Source of the DNA: Chitinophaga filiformis
GTDB lineage: Bacteria > Bacteroidota > Bacteroidia > Chitinophagales > Chitinophagaceae
Assembly (NCBI RefSeq): GCF_021646545.1
Contig: NZ_JAKIRP010000018.1
Location: 117,164 to 181,163, forward strand
DNA: 64,000 nucleotides
Reading direction: 5' to 3'
Position numbers and translations under genes: made by a program. Each line of letters begins with the position of its first letter. Within the stretch, counting starts at the first letter, position 1. Under the pieces are notes generated by a model. It was not told where the DNA came from and did no database searches. It worked only from the letters and a program-made list of their open reading frames with translations. Shown one piece after another: positions 1 through 8,952 of this stretch.

Positions 1-1
1 T

Positions 2-1108
2 TTGAAAATAGGAATATTAGGAGGCGGTCAGCTGGGAGGTATGCTTATACGGCATGCCATAGATCTCGGCCTCAGCGTTTCAGTAATGGATAAAGACGCA
101 AATGCGCCTTGTTCTCGTTATACTTCTTCTTTTATCTGCGGTGATCCCAAATCTTATGAAGCGGTTTTGGAATTCGGAAAAGGGCTTGATGTTATTACTA
201 TAGAAATGGAGGCGGTAAATATTGACGCCTTACGTGAACTTGAAAAACAAGGGGTAAAGGTTTTTCCGGCTCCGGATACTATCAAAGTGATCCAGGATAA
301 GTTTACCCAAAAACAGTTTTTGCTGTCTCATAATATACCAGTAGTGCCGGGCGAAGCTATTGAAGGTAAAAATGATCTGTACAAGTACGAAAATAAACTG
401 CCTGGCTGCCTTAAAAAACGTCGTAGCGGGTATGATGGCTACGGAGTGATGGTGTTGAAGACAGTAGCAGATATTGCCGATGCTTTTGATGAACCATGCG
501 TCCTGGAGGACCTGGTGGATATTAAAAACGAACTTTCTGTGATAGTAGCAAGAAATGAGCACGGCGCTGTAAAATGCTACGATCCTGTGATGATGGTGTT
601 TTCTGAAGAGAAGTTCGTACTTGATTTTCAGGAAGCACCGGCTCAGTTAGAGGAGGGAATACTAAAAGAAGCCACAATCCTCGCTGAAAAAGTAGCGGAT
701 GCGCTCAAACTTGTAGGTATTCTAGCTGTAGAAATGTTTGTCACAAAAGACAATAGGCTTTTGGTGAATGAACTGGCTCCAAGGCCACACAACAGCGGTC
801 ATCACACCATAGAGGCCAGCAATACATCACAATATGAGCAACTACTCCGGGCCATATTGGGTTTGCCACTGGGAGACACCAGCCTTCATTCTCCTTCTTT
901 AATGATCAATATACTGGAGACCACTGCACTGAATTCGAACAGACTGGGAAAACTACAGCAGCTGTTGGACGTACCGGGGGCACATCTTCACTGGTATGGC
1001 AAAAAAGGCGGCAGATTAGGCAGGAAAATAGGTCATATAACCATCACTGGTAGCACCATGGAAGGCATTGTCTCAAAAGCTGAAGCCATTCGGAAAATTC
1101 TAAACTAA
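2..1108 (+). CDS. purK: 5-(carboxyamino)imidazole ribonucleotide synthase (PurK)
   Basis: ATP-grasp enzyme that carboxylates AIR with ATP and bicarbonate to N5-CAIR in de novo purine synthesis; cytosolic. The N-terminus carries the nucleotide-fold motif KIGILGGGQLGGML. The ATP-grasp core follows, with the RRSGYDGYGV loop near residues 139-148 and the metal/ATP segment ending in NELAPRPHNSGHHTIEA near residues 258-274. The 368 residues are about the family's full length. The first codon visible is TTG at base 2, so either this is the start or the true ATG lies just upstream of the window; the 5' end should be treated as possibly partial. purE follows after 5 bases, so the two subunits of the AIR-to-CAIR step are co-transcribed. 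Confidence 0.95.
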   Translation: MKIGILGGGQLGGMLIRHAIDLGLSVSVMDKDANAPCSRYTSSFICGDPKSYEAVLEFGKGLDVITIEMEAVNIDALRELEKQGVKVFPAPDTIKVIQDKFTQKQFLLSHNIPVVPGEAIEGKNDLYKYENKLPGCLKKRRSGYDGYGVMVLKTVADIADAFDEPCVLEDLVDIKNELSVIVARNEHGAVKCYDPVMMVFSEEKFVLDFQEAPAQLEEGILKEATILAEKVADALKLVGILAVEMFVTKDNRLLVNELAPRPHNSGHHTIEASNTSQYEQLLRAILGLPLGDTSLHSPSLMINILETTALNSNRLGKLQQLLDVPGAHLHWYGKKGGRLGRKIGHITITGSTMEGIVSKAEAIRKILN

Positions 1109-1113
1109 AAAAT

Positions 1114-1608
1114 ATGAAACAGGTAGAAGTAGGCATTATTATGGGCAGTAGTTCAGATGCGCCTATCATGCGTCAGGCAATAGAAGTGCTGAAGAAATTC
1201 GACATAGGGTATGAGTTTAACGTTGTATCGGCACACCGCAGTCCCCAAAGGATGTTTGAATACGCAGCTGCTGCTGAAGAACGTGGTTTGAAGGTGATCA
1301 TTGCAGGCGCTGGCGGGGCAGCACATCTTCCCGGTATGGTTGCAGCTATTACCACTTTGCCTGTAGTCGGTGTTCCCATCAAGTCTTCCAACTCTCTTGA
1401 TGGTTGGGATTCTCTTCTGTCTATAGTGCAAATGCCTGGCGACATACCTGTGGCAACCGTAAGTGTTAATGGTGCTCATAACGCTGGTTTACTGGCAGTA
1501 CAGATTCTGGCCACTGCTAACAGTACACTCAGGCAAAAACTGGCAGCATTGAAAAAGGAAAATAATGATAAGGTTATCAAGCAAAATGAGACCTTAGATC
1601 GTTTTTAA
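1114..1608 (+). CDS. purE: N5-carboxyaminoimidazole ribonucleotide mutase (PurE, class I)
   Basis: Converts N5-CAIR, the PurK product, to CAIR. The sequence shows the class I signature: GSSSD at residues 11-15 (phosphate binding), SAHR at about 39-42 (active-site His) and GAGGAAHLPGM at about 65-75. The 164 residues match bacterial octameric class I enzymes. The gene follows purK by 5 bases and has its own ATG. A strong hairpin terminator 54 bases downstream closes the two-gene operon. Confidence 0.97.
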   Translation: MKQVEVGIIMGSSSDAPIMRQAIEVLKKFDIGYEFNVVSAHRSPQRMFEYAAAAEERGLKVIIAGAGGAAHLPGMVAAITTLPVVGVPIKSSNSLDGWDSLLSIVQMPGDIPVATVSVNGAHNAGLLAVQILATANSTLRQKLAALKKENNDKVIKQNETLDRF

Positions 1609-1661
1609 TAAAAGGTGGGCGTGCCCTTACCTTAGGCTGTAATACTTATAAAGTATCGCAG

Positions 1662-1694
1662 AGAAACCCGCAGACATCGAGTCTGCGGGTTTCT
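1662..1694 (+). terminator. Rho-independent terminator after purE
   Basis: Perfect 14-bp stem (AGAAACCCGCAGAC paired with GTCTGCGGGTTTCT) with a 5-base loop, followed by a short T-rich tract. It lies in the purE/ABC-F gap and ends the purKE operon. Confidence 0.85.
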
Positions 1695-1803
1695 TTATGC
1701 CCATTTCCTTCTTGTTTCACTCCACTCAGTCTCTTCTGTAGAAGGGCCATGCATGCTTTTAGAGCATCGTTTACAGCGCCGAATTTTTTCTTAACATTTT
1801 TGT

Positions 1804-1833
1804 CTAACAAAATATATATTTACCCCATATTTG
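1804..1833 (+). promoter_or_regulatory. Candidate promoter for the ABC-F/TetR pair
   Basis: CATATTTG at 1826-1833 differs by one base from the Bacteroidota -7 box TAnnTTTG, and a TTG lies upstream in an AT-rich stretch. The spacing is somewhat longer than the usual 19-21 bases, so support is moderate. The ABC-F start codon is 41 bases downstream. Confidence 0.3.
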
Positions 1834-1874
1834 CATTGTGAAATCAAGTCTTAATCTTTAAATCAAAGAATCCC

Positions 1875-3464
1875 GTGGGCTTAATTGTAAGATCATTAAA
1901 TTATGTTCATCCAGATAATGAGGCGCTATTCGATGACTTGAACTTTATTTTAAATGATGGGGAAAAGGCAGCATTAGTTGGAATAAATGGTGCAGGCAAA
2001 TCAACATTACTGCGCTTAATTTCAGGAAAGCTTCAAGCGACATCAGGAGAAATTAGCTACTCCGAGAAGCCCTGGTACGTGCCACAACATTTGGGAGAAT
2101 TCGACACATGGTCTGTCGCTAAGGCGTTAGGAGTTGACGAAAAGCTGGATGCGTTGCATGCGATTTTGTCGGGAGATGCTGATTCCCAATATTTTGCGCA
2201 GTTAAATGATGATTGGGATATCGAAAATAAAGTAAAAAGGGTGCTTGAAAAATGGGAACTTGGTAATCTGGATGAAAATCGGTTATTGGGGAGCCTAAGC
2301 GGTGGCCAGAAAACAAGGGTTTTTCTTTCAGCTATGGATATGAATAGCCCAGGTCTCGTTTTGTTAGACGAGCCCTCCAATCATCTGGATATGAAAACCA
2401 GAATGAAACTGTATTCAATGATCCTCCAAAGCAAGTCAACCATGCTTATCGTTAGTCATGACAGAACATTGTTAAACCTCATGAACAAAACTTTGGAACT
2501 CAACGAAAAGGGAATTGAAGTATTCGGGGGCAACTTTGAATTTTATCAACAGAAGAAAATGGAAAAAGTCAATGCTTTGCGCGCCCGGTTGAACGCGCAA
2601 TCCAAAGCATTGAAGGAGTCTGAGAAGAAAGCGGAAGATATGGGTGGACTAAGGGCACAGCAAGAGCTTAAGGGCAGGTCTGTAGGGCTGAGCAATTCGA
2701 TCCCGCGTATTATTGCTGGTGGTTTGAAGAACAAAGCGGAGCGCAGTACTGCAAGAATGATGAACGCACATGAAGAAAAGATAGCGATCCTTCGCGATAG
2801 TATTGAAGAGACCAGGACACAAATTGAGGAATATGAGAAACTGAAAATCGAAATCAACGATCCGGAACCAGATCAGGGAAAGTTGCTTATAGACATTGCA
2901 GATATTAACTTTAGATACAATGATAGATCACTATGGACTAATCTCAGTTTCCAGATTAAGTCCGGTGAGCGGGTACAGATCGAGGGGGAGAATGGAAGTG
3001 GCAAGACCACTTTGCTTAAAATTATCACGCGCGAACTGGAACCGTGTGAGGGGAGCTATAGAACTTCCGAATTCTCTCATGTTTATCTTGATCAGAATTA
3101 CTCAATAATAGATCCGAAGCTTACTGTGTATGAACAAATGCAAGAGCATAATAAGCGGTTATTAGAGGAACAGGAATTAAAAGAATTATTGGCCTATTAT
3201 CAGTTTGATCCAGAGGCTTTTGATAGAAAATGCTCAGGCCTAAGCGGTGGCGAGAAAATGAAATTATCTTTGAGCTGTCTGTTGGTGGCAAATCAGGCGC
3301 CGGATTTACTGATCCTCGATGAACCGACCAATAATCTGGACGTTCAGAGCCTGGAAGTGCTTACTTTGGCAGTGAAAAACTTTCAGGGGACGCTGTTGGT
3401 TATTTCGCACGATGATTATTTTATCAAGGAAATTGGAATTGATTATAAAATAAGTTTAACTTAA
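1875..3464 (+). CDS. ABC-F family ATP-binding protein
   Basis: Two ABC ATPase domains in one chain with no membrane segment, the mark of ABC-F proteins. These act on the ribosome as translation factors or, in the ARE subgroup, by displacing antibiotics. Domain 1 has Walker A GINGAGKST at 36-44, signature LSGGQ at 141-145 and Walker B VLLDEPSNHLD at 162-172. A charged helical linker spans about 225-325. Domain 2 has GENGSGKTT, LSGGE and LLILDEPTNNLD. The start is GTG at 1875, giving 529 residues, a normal length. A TetR regulator begins 9 bases downstream, so the pair is probably co-transcribed and possibly drug-responsive. Whether it protects against antibiotics or is a housekeeping paralogue cannot be told from sequence. 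Confidence 0.93.
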   Translation: MGLIVRSLNYVHPDNEALFDDLNFILNDGEKAALVGINGAGKSTLLRLISGKLQATSGEISYSEKPWYVPQHLGEFDTWSVAKALGVDEKLDALHAILSGDADSQYFAQLNDDWDIENKVKRVLEKWELGNLDENRLLGSLSGGQKTRVFLSAMDMNSPGLVLLDEPSNHLDMKTRMKLYSMILQSKSTMLIVSHDRTLLNLMNKTLELNEKGIEVFGGNFEFYQQKKMEKVNALRARLNAQSKALKESEKKAEDMGGLRAQQELKGRSVGLSNSIPRIIAGGLKNKAERSTARMMNAHEEKIAILRDSIEETRTQIEEYEKLKIEINDPEPDQGKLLIDIADINFRYNDRSLWTNLSFQIKSGERVQIEGENGSGKTTLLKIITRELEPCEGSYRTSEFSHVYLDQNYSIIDPKLTVYEQMQEHNKRLLEEQELKELLAYYQFDPEAFDRKCSGLSGGEKMKLSLSCLLVANQAPDLLILDEPTNNLDVQSLEVLTLAVKNFQGTLLVISHDDYFIKEIGIDYKISLT

Positions 3465-3473
3465 GAAAGATAG

Positions 3474-4070
3474 ATGCCACTCAAAGATACAGGTACAGAG
3501 CAGCTAATAAAGGATACCGCAAAACGGCTACTTTTTGCTGAAGGGAAACTCCATGCTACGACACAGGAAATAGCAGATGCCGCTGGTGTTAACAGGACCG
3601 CATTACATTATTATTTCCGTTCGAGAGATCAGCTGATCTCCGCCATATTTCAGGACGCCATGCAGGGGCTGAGTCAACGCCTGGATGAATGCATGATATC
3701 TGACGAACCTTTTAAAGTTAAGACAGAGCATATTATTAAGGTCTTCCTTAAGGATATGGTTGCCTTCCCATATCAGGAAACTTTTCTTATTACTGAGATC
3801 AACACTTTTGGTAAGAAGCTGCTAACTAACATTCAATCAGGGCCTGTAAAGACTTATTTAAAAGAAGCCGCTGATGAAATGGACAAAGGAACGATTGAAA
3901 AGATGAATCCCATTCATTTTTTGATGAATTTGTTTTCCCTTTTGTCGTATCCATTAATCATGGCGCCCCTTTATAAGAAGTTGTTCAAGGTATCTGAGAA
4001 GGAATTCCAGAAATTGATAGATGAGCGTGGGAAAGTTATTGTCAGTTTGCTATTTAAATCTGATAATTGA
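3474..4070 (+). CDS. TetR/AcrR-family transcriptional regulator
   Basis: DNA-binding repressor of 198 residues. The N-terminal helix-turn-helix is clear at about residues 26-52 (ATTQEIADAAGVNRTALHYYF). The remainder is a helical ligand-binding domain without recognisable specificity. It starts 9 bases after the ABC-F stop and probably controls that operon, as is common for regulator-transporter or regulator-ABC-F pairs. The ligand is unknown. Confidence 0.9.
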   Translation: MPLKDTGTEQLIKDTAKRLLFAEGKLHATTQEIADAAGVNRTALHYYFRSRDQLISAIFQDAMQGLSQRLDECMISDEPFKVKTEHIIKVFLKDMVAFPYQETFLITEINTFGKKLLTNIQSGPVKTYLKEAADEMDKGTIEKMNPIHFLMNLFSLLSYPLIMAPLYKKLFKVSEKEFQKLIDERGKVIVSLLFKSDN

Positions 4071-4116
4071 ACTTTTCTGCTATTGCCCCATCCGGAGGCC
4101 ATGCGAAGGTCCGATC

Positions 4117-4251
4117 TTATCCAGGCATTTTCCGTAACCATTTGCGAACCAGCTCATCATACCATTTTTTCAACGAGGCATAGGCTAAAACGACCCCACT
4201 TGTTAAAATGAGTAGTGCATAGGGCCATGACTGCACAATTGTGCCCCTTTA
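4117..4251 (-). pseudogene. C-terminal remnant resembling an acyltransferase-3 membrane protein
   Basis: On the minus strand an open stretch ends with a stop at 4117-4119 and has no start codon. Its translation contains WPYALLILTSGVVLAY (a membrane helix) followed by a basic tail ending VRKWLRKMPG. This resembles the last membrane helix and tail of acyltransferase-3 (OafA-type) proteins. The reading frame is closed by a stop about 45 codons upstream, so only the 3' end of a gene survives. The family assignment is a guess from pattern; that it is a gene remnant is somewhat better supported. Confidence 0.3.
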
Positions 4252-4355
4252 TGATAGCAGATCCAGGCAACGCACAAATAGACAATGTGTTTTTTTGCTA
4301 ATATGTAGAAAATATTGGCTTTGGGTGTCGTCTGGCACCTTTGAGAACTGCAGAT

Positions 4356-4385
4356 ATGTATTTTCCAAGTTATCAAGTATATTTG
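4356..4385 (+). promoter_or_regulatory. Candidate promoter for the hybrid two-component regulator
   Basis: TATATTTG at 4378-4385 matches the TAnnTTTG -7 consensus exactly. An ATG triplet (one mismatch to TTG) lies 19 bases upstream. The start codon of the regulator is 71 bases downstream. Confidence 0.5.
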
Positions 4386-4455
4386 GAGCCCAGCTGAGAA
4401 TACGGCTGGAAACGGGGCTGGTACCGTTCCTTTCCTATGATGGAGTTTTTGAACA

Positions 4456-7400
4456 ATGAAATGTAAAATGACACAGTCTGCTTTGCATTATTTTAAATTC
4501 GTTTTTGTTGCAATTGTTTTTTTGCTGCTACCGGTTTGGGTTTTTGCTCAGAGGGATCGTTATAATTTCTCCAAACTTGATATGCACAACGGGCTTTCAC
4601 ACAACCGGGTGAATGCCATATTGAAGGATCCTGAGGGTTTTTTATGGTTTGGCACCGTGGCAGGACTTAACCGCTACGACAGACATACGTGCAAGATATT
4701 TCGCAAAGATCATAGTGATAGCGCTTCGCTGAAAGCTAACAATGTGCTGGCGCTTTATGAGCTTCCCGATGGAAAAATGTGGGTATCAACAATGGGAGGA
4801 GCATGCATTTACAATCCAGATATAGAAGGATTTGATCCGGATGATTTTAAATATTTGCAGCTTCTCGGTTTACCTCCTGGTACAATTGAGGGTATCGTAA
4901 AAGGGAATGACAACAGATACTGGTTTCTTTACAACGATCTGCGTTTATATTTATATTCAGCTACTGATAAAAGAGCAAAACAATTCGTCCGGCAGGACAC
5001 TTTACATATTTCTCAAAAGATCACTTCCGTTAAAGAAACAAAAGATGGAAAGTTATGGATCGTATACCAGGACGGTTTTTTGCAGGAATATGACATAGCA
5101 TCGGATAAAGTTATATTCTCCAGCACTGCTTTACAGGAACAGCATAAAGGAAATAATTACAATGACCTTTTTATAGATAGTGATGGGGATGTTTGGATCT
5201 GGTGTTACACCTATGGTGTTTTTCTTTTTCATCCACAGAACAATACGATCAAACTGTTTAATAAAAATTCCTCTCCATCCAGGCTGGGGTCAGAATTGGT
5301 AAGCCAGATTATTCAGGATAATGACGGAATGATCTGGGTAGGAACGGACCATGGCGGAGTGACGCTGATCGATAAAGGAAATAACTTCCGAACCACTTAC
5401 TTATTGAATGATGTAAAAGACCCCAAAAGCCTGAGCCAGAACAGCATCACCACCATCTATAAAGATGATAACGGAATTATATGGCTGGGAACTTACAAGC
5501 ATGGTGTAAATTATTTGAACAGCAACATCGTCCAATTCCCTTACTATCATTACCAGGAATTGAATCCAAAGAGTCTTCAATACGATGATATAAACCGTTT
5601 TGTTGAAGACAGGTCTGGTAATATCTGGATTGGGACCAATGGAGGAGGGCTCATCTATTTTGATAGGAAAAATAATACTTTCAAACAGTATCTGCACGAT
5701 CCCAACAATCAAAACAGCCTGGCCACTAATGTAGTTGTAAGCTTGTGGATCGATCATACCGGTGTACTCTGGATTGGAACTTACCTGGGTGGTCTTGACA
5801 GTTTTGACGGAAAGAAGTTCACGCACTACCGGCATGACGACCACGATTCTTCCAGTCTCGGAGACGATAAGGTCTGGGAGATCTTTGAGGACCGGAGCCA
5901 GAATTTATGGATAGGTACTTTAGGGGGTGGCCTGAATCGTTTTAACAGGAGTACAAACAAGTTTGACCATTACAAAGGCAGGGGAGGGGCTGTACTTCCC
6001 GATTACATTTTCAATATCATACAGGATAGAAAGGGCAATTTATGGATTGGGACAAGTGCCGGTGCGGCTGTCTTTGAAAAGGATAAAAGCATGCCGGTTT
6101 TCTATCAGCATACAAACAAAAAAAATAGCTTAAGCAACGATGTTGTTTCCAGTATTCTGGAAGACAGCAAAGGACGAATCTGGCTGGGGACTCCGGAAGG
6201 TTTGAATTTGTTTAATGAGCAGACAAAAGAATTTCAGGTATTCACTACCTCAGATGGCTTACCGGATAATATGGTCCTGGATATTCTTGAAGATGATCAT
6301 CAGACATTATGGCTCTCTACGCCCAATGGTTTATGTAATGCCGTGCCCAAACAAGATAATGGCAAACTTACTTTTTCTATTATTAGCTATGATGAGGCGA
6401 ATAATTTGCAGAACCGTGAATTTAATGACAATGCAGCGCTCAAGACACGAGCAGGTGAATTGATCTTTGGCGGCCCCTTTGGTTTTAATATTATTGATCC
6501 GGATAAGATAAAAAAGCCAGCGTACCATCCTAAAATCGTGTTTACGGGTTTGCAGATCTTAAATAAATATGTTGCGCCAGGTGAGCTGATCAATGACAGG
6601 ATCCTGCTGCCACAGTCCTTGTCAAAGCTGCAACATATTGAACTGAAACATACAGAGAACGTTTTTTCTATTGAATTTGCTTCACTGGATTTTGGTGGTA
6701 ATACTTATGATAAGTATGCATACATGCTACAAGGGTTTAATACAGATTGGTTTTATACAAATGGCAGTGAAAGGACGGTTACTTACACCAATCTTAATCC
6801 CGGTCATTATGTTTTTAAAGTAAAGGTTTTAGGCCGGGATGGTTCCTGGAGCAGCGTTAAAACTCTGCAGATCAATATTGAGCCGCCATTTTGGAGAACT
6901 CCTGTTGCCTATTTCATTTATATGTTGATTGCGGCAGGATTGTTTTTGCTTGCCCGCCGTATTACTTTGGACCGGATACACATGCGTTATGAAGTGCAGG
7001 AACAACGTAGGGAAGCGGAAAGGGCGCATGCACTGGAACAGTTAAAGACAAAATTTTTTACCAATGTAAGTCATGAATTCCGGACACCGTTAAGTCTCAT
7101 TATTGCACCATTGGACAAGATGATTAAGCATACCAGGGATGAAGAGCAGGTAAAGCAATTAAACCTGGTACAGCGGAATGCAAAACGCTTATTGAACCTG
7201 GTAAACCAGCTGCTGGATTTCAGGAAGATAGAAGTACAGGAACTAAGATTACATCCTTCCGTAGGCGATATTGTGAGATTTTGCAAGGATACCAGTTACT
7301 CTTTTACTGATATTGCAGAAAAGAAGAAGATTCAATTTTCATTCTCTACAAACATTGACAGCCTGGAAATTTATTTCGACCGGGATAAAATTGAAAAGAT

Positions 7401-8595
7401 CCTATTTAACCTGCTTTCAAATGCTTTTAAATATACGCATGATAACGGCATCGTGGGCATTCACCTTATTTATCGGGCGCCGGTGAATGATGAAGGAGAT
7501 GGAACAATTGCTATTGAAGTAAAAGACACCGGTATCGGGATCCCGGCTGATCAGCATGACAAGATATTTGAACGCTTCTTTCAAACGGAGGTCCCTGAAA
7601 GCATGGTGAACCAGGGAACCGGGATCGGACTGGCTATAACAAAAGAATTTGTAAAATTACATGATGGGATCATTACCGTAGAAAGCGAGCCGGGTCAGGG
7701 CACCTGTTTTACCGTGCTGCTTCCTGCAAAGAAAATTTATGCATCTTCGGCCGCGGCTGTAACTACTCCTTTACCAGCAGAAAATGAGGAACCAATAGTA
7801 TTAGAAGAAAGTAAAAAGCGCGAAAAGAGGAAAACCATACTTATAGTAGAAGATAATGAGGACCTGCGCTTTTATTTAAAAGACAACCTGAAAGGGCAAT
7901 ATCATATAGAAGAAGCTGTCAACGGAAAAGAGGGCTGGGAGAAAATAAAGCTGCTAAACCCTGATCTGGTGGTGAGCGACGTTATGATGCCTTTAATGGA
8001 CGGGGTTGAGTTGGCCAAAAAGATTAAGACGGAAACACTCACGGCCCATATTCCGGTTGTTTTACTTACCGCCATGGGTAGTGAAGAGAAACAGCTGGAG
8101 GGTTTGAAAGCAGGAGTGAACGATTACATCACCAAACCGTTCACTTTTGAGATCCTTGCTTCCCGCATCAATAACCTGCTGACACAGCAAAAACTATTGC
8201 AGAAAAGATTCCAGAAGCAGATTGAGGTCAACCCCGGAGAGGTCACGATCACCCCTGTGGATGAAAAATTCCTCAAACGGGCTTTGGACGCTGTTGAAAA
8301 GCAAATTGATAACCCGGATTTTTCAGTGGAAGATCTCAGCCGTGAAATGTGTATGAGTCGTGTTACCTTTTATAGAAAGATAGTTTCGCTTACCGGCAGA
8401 TCGCCCCTGGAGTTCATCCGTTCAATCCGTTTGAAAAGAGCAGTTCAATTATTAGATAAAAGCGGAAGGTCAATTGCCGAAATTGCATACGAGGTAGGAT
8501 TCAATGATCCCAAGACCTTCTCCAAATTTTTCAAAGAAGAGTTTAATATGTTACCCTCGCAGTATATCACAAATATTAAAAATAAAAACAATTAG
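4456..8595 (+). CDS. Hybrid two-component system regulator (sensor kinase/response regulator/AraC)
   Basis: One-protein signalling system (HTCS) of 1379 residues that senses a periplasmic oligosaccharide and activates the adjacent glycan genes. Order: signal peptide/anchor at about 14-32, ending in VWVFAQ; a long array of Reg_prop propeller repeats (repeated WIGT and WLGT motifs) at about 35-690; a Y_Y_Y domain at about 720-800; a membrane helix at about 815-835; HisKA with H873 in SHEFRTPLS; HATPase with DTGIGIP near 1025 and GTGIGLAI; a receiver domain from about 1126 with phospho-acceptor D1175 in SDVMMP; and a C-terminal AraC HTH at about 1275-1375. All key residues are present. It lies directly upstream of susC, the usual place. 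Its own AraC domain is the natural reader of the paired boxes found before susC and GH74. Confidence 0.97.
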   Translation: MKCKMTQSALHYFKFVFVAIVFLLLPVWVFAQRDRYNFSKLDMHNGLSHNRVNAILKDPEGFLWFGTVAGLNRYDRHTCKIFRKDHSDSASLKANNVLALYELPDGKMWVSTMGGACIYNPDIEGFDPDDFKYLQLLGLPPGTIEGIVKGNDNRYWFLYNDLRLYLYSATDKRAKQFVRQDTLHISQKITSVKETKDGKLWIVYQDGFLQEYDIASDKVIFSSTALQEQHKGNNYNDLFIDSDGDVWIWCYTYGVFLFHPQNNTIKLFNKNSSPSRLGSELVSQIIQDNDGMIWVGTDHGGVTLIDKGNNFRTTYLLNDVKDPKSLSQNSITTIYKDDNGIIWLGTYKHGVNYLNSNIVQFPYYHYQELNPKSLQYDDINRFVEDRSGNIWIGTNGGGLIYFDRKNNTFKQYLHDPNNQNSLATNVVVSLWIDHTGVLWIGTYLGGLDSFDGKKFTHYRHDDHDSSSLGDDKVWEIFEDRSQNLWIGTLGGGLNRFNRSTNKFDHYKGRGGAVLPDYIFNIIQDRKGNLWIGTSAGAAVFEKDKSMPVFYQHTNKKNSLSNDVVSSILEDSKGRIWLGTPEGLNLFNEQTKEFQVFTTSDGLPDNMVLDILEDDHQTLWLSTPNGLCNAVPKQDNGKLTFSIISYDEANNLQNREFNDNAALKTRAGELIFGGPFGFNIIDPDKIKKPAYHPKIVFTGLQILNKYVAPGELINDRILLPQSLSKLQHIELKHTENVFSIEFASLDFGGNTYDKYAYMLQGFNTDWFYTNGSERTVTYTNLNPGHYVFKVKVLGRDGSWSSVKTLQINIEPPFWRTPVAYFIYMLIAAGLFLLARRITLDRIHMRYEVQEQRREAERAHALEQLKTKFFTNVSHEFRTPLSLIIAPLDKMIKHTRDEEQVKQLNLVQRNAKRLLNLVNQLLDFRKIEVQELRLHPSVGDIVRFCKDTSYSFTDIAEKKKIQFSFSTNIDSLEIYFDRDKIEKILFNLLSNAFKYTHDNGIVGIHLIYRAPVNDEGDGTIAIEVKDTGIGIPADQHDKIFERFFQTEVPESMVNQGTGIGLAITKEFVKLHDGIITVESEPGQGTCFTVLLPAKKIYASSAAAVTTPLPAENEEPIVLEESKKREKRKTILIVEDNEDLRFYLKDNLKGQYHIEEAVNGKEGWEKIKLLNPDLVVSDVMMPLMDGVELAKKIKTETLTAHIPVVLLTAMGSEEKQLEGLKAGVNDYITKPFTFEILASRINNLLTQQKLLQKRFQKQIEVNPGEVTITPVDEKFLKRALDAVEKQIDNPDFSVEDLSREMCMSRVTFYRKIVSLTGRSPLEFIRSIRLKRAVQLLDKSGRSIAEIAYEVGFNDPKTFSKFFKEEFNMLPSQYITNIKNKNN

Positions 8596-8636
8596 TTTCC
8601 CTGCTGTAAGAAAAATAGTGGTGAAAACCAGTCGTT

Positions 8637-8706
8637 TGTAACATTTACACCCCCAATTTGAAACATTCAACCGCCTGCTTCCAGATGGTCACGTAATAGC
8701 TTTACA
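8637..8706 (+). promoter_or_regulatory. susC operon promoter with paired TGNAACATTY boxes
   Basis: Box 1 TGTAACATTT (8637-8646) and box 2 TGAAACATTC (8659-8668) start 22 bp apart. A 28-base spacer separates box 2 from TAGCTTTACA (8697-8706), whose TAGCTTTA is a one-mismatch Bacteroidota -7 box. The same boxes with identical spacing precede the GH74 gene at 22546-22615. Direct repeats about two helical turns apart suit an AraC-type dimer, here most plausibly the hybrid regulator encoded just upstream. Confidence 0.75.
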
Positions 8707-8724
8707 GCATTCTAATCCACGTAT

Positions 8725-8919
8725 ATGAAATTGAGATTACTGCTGTTTAGCCAGTTGGCTACTGCGTTTTTGAATGACTTATTGGCAGTGCTATCTGCCT
8801 GTATCACACTTCCCGACGGCGTAATACTTTTTACGCACCCCTTACTTACCGGCTCACCGTATGCAGCTAAACCGCTCCCCGGACAACTATTACCTGACCG
8901 GAACGGGCGATATATCTAA
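8725..8919 (+). other. Possible leader ORF (64 codons) in the susC 5' region
   Basis: An ATG 19 bases after the shared promoter core opens a 64-codon frame beginning MKLRLLLFSQ. It ends 33 bases before the susC start, inside what would be a roughly 240-base untranslated leader. No family is recognised. A similarly placed short frame beginning MKKRLL follows the GH74 promoter. It may be a leader peptide or chance. No strong ribosome binding site is seen. Confidence 0.22.
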
Positions 8920-8952
8920 ACATAAAAAAATAGCCAATTTAAATTCACACGT

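Noticed and set aside
4241..4459. 72-codon plus-strand frame before the hybrid regulator
   Set aside because: Overlaps the promoter region and the regulator start, has cysteine- and arginine-rich content and no recognisable family.
5401..5844. 147-codon minus-strand frame inside the hybrid regulator gene
   Set aside because: Antisense shadow of the Reg_prop repeats; no start signal and no family.
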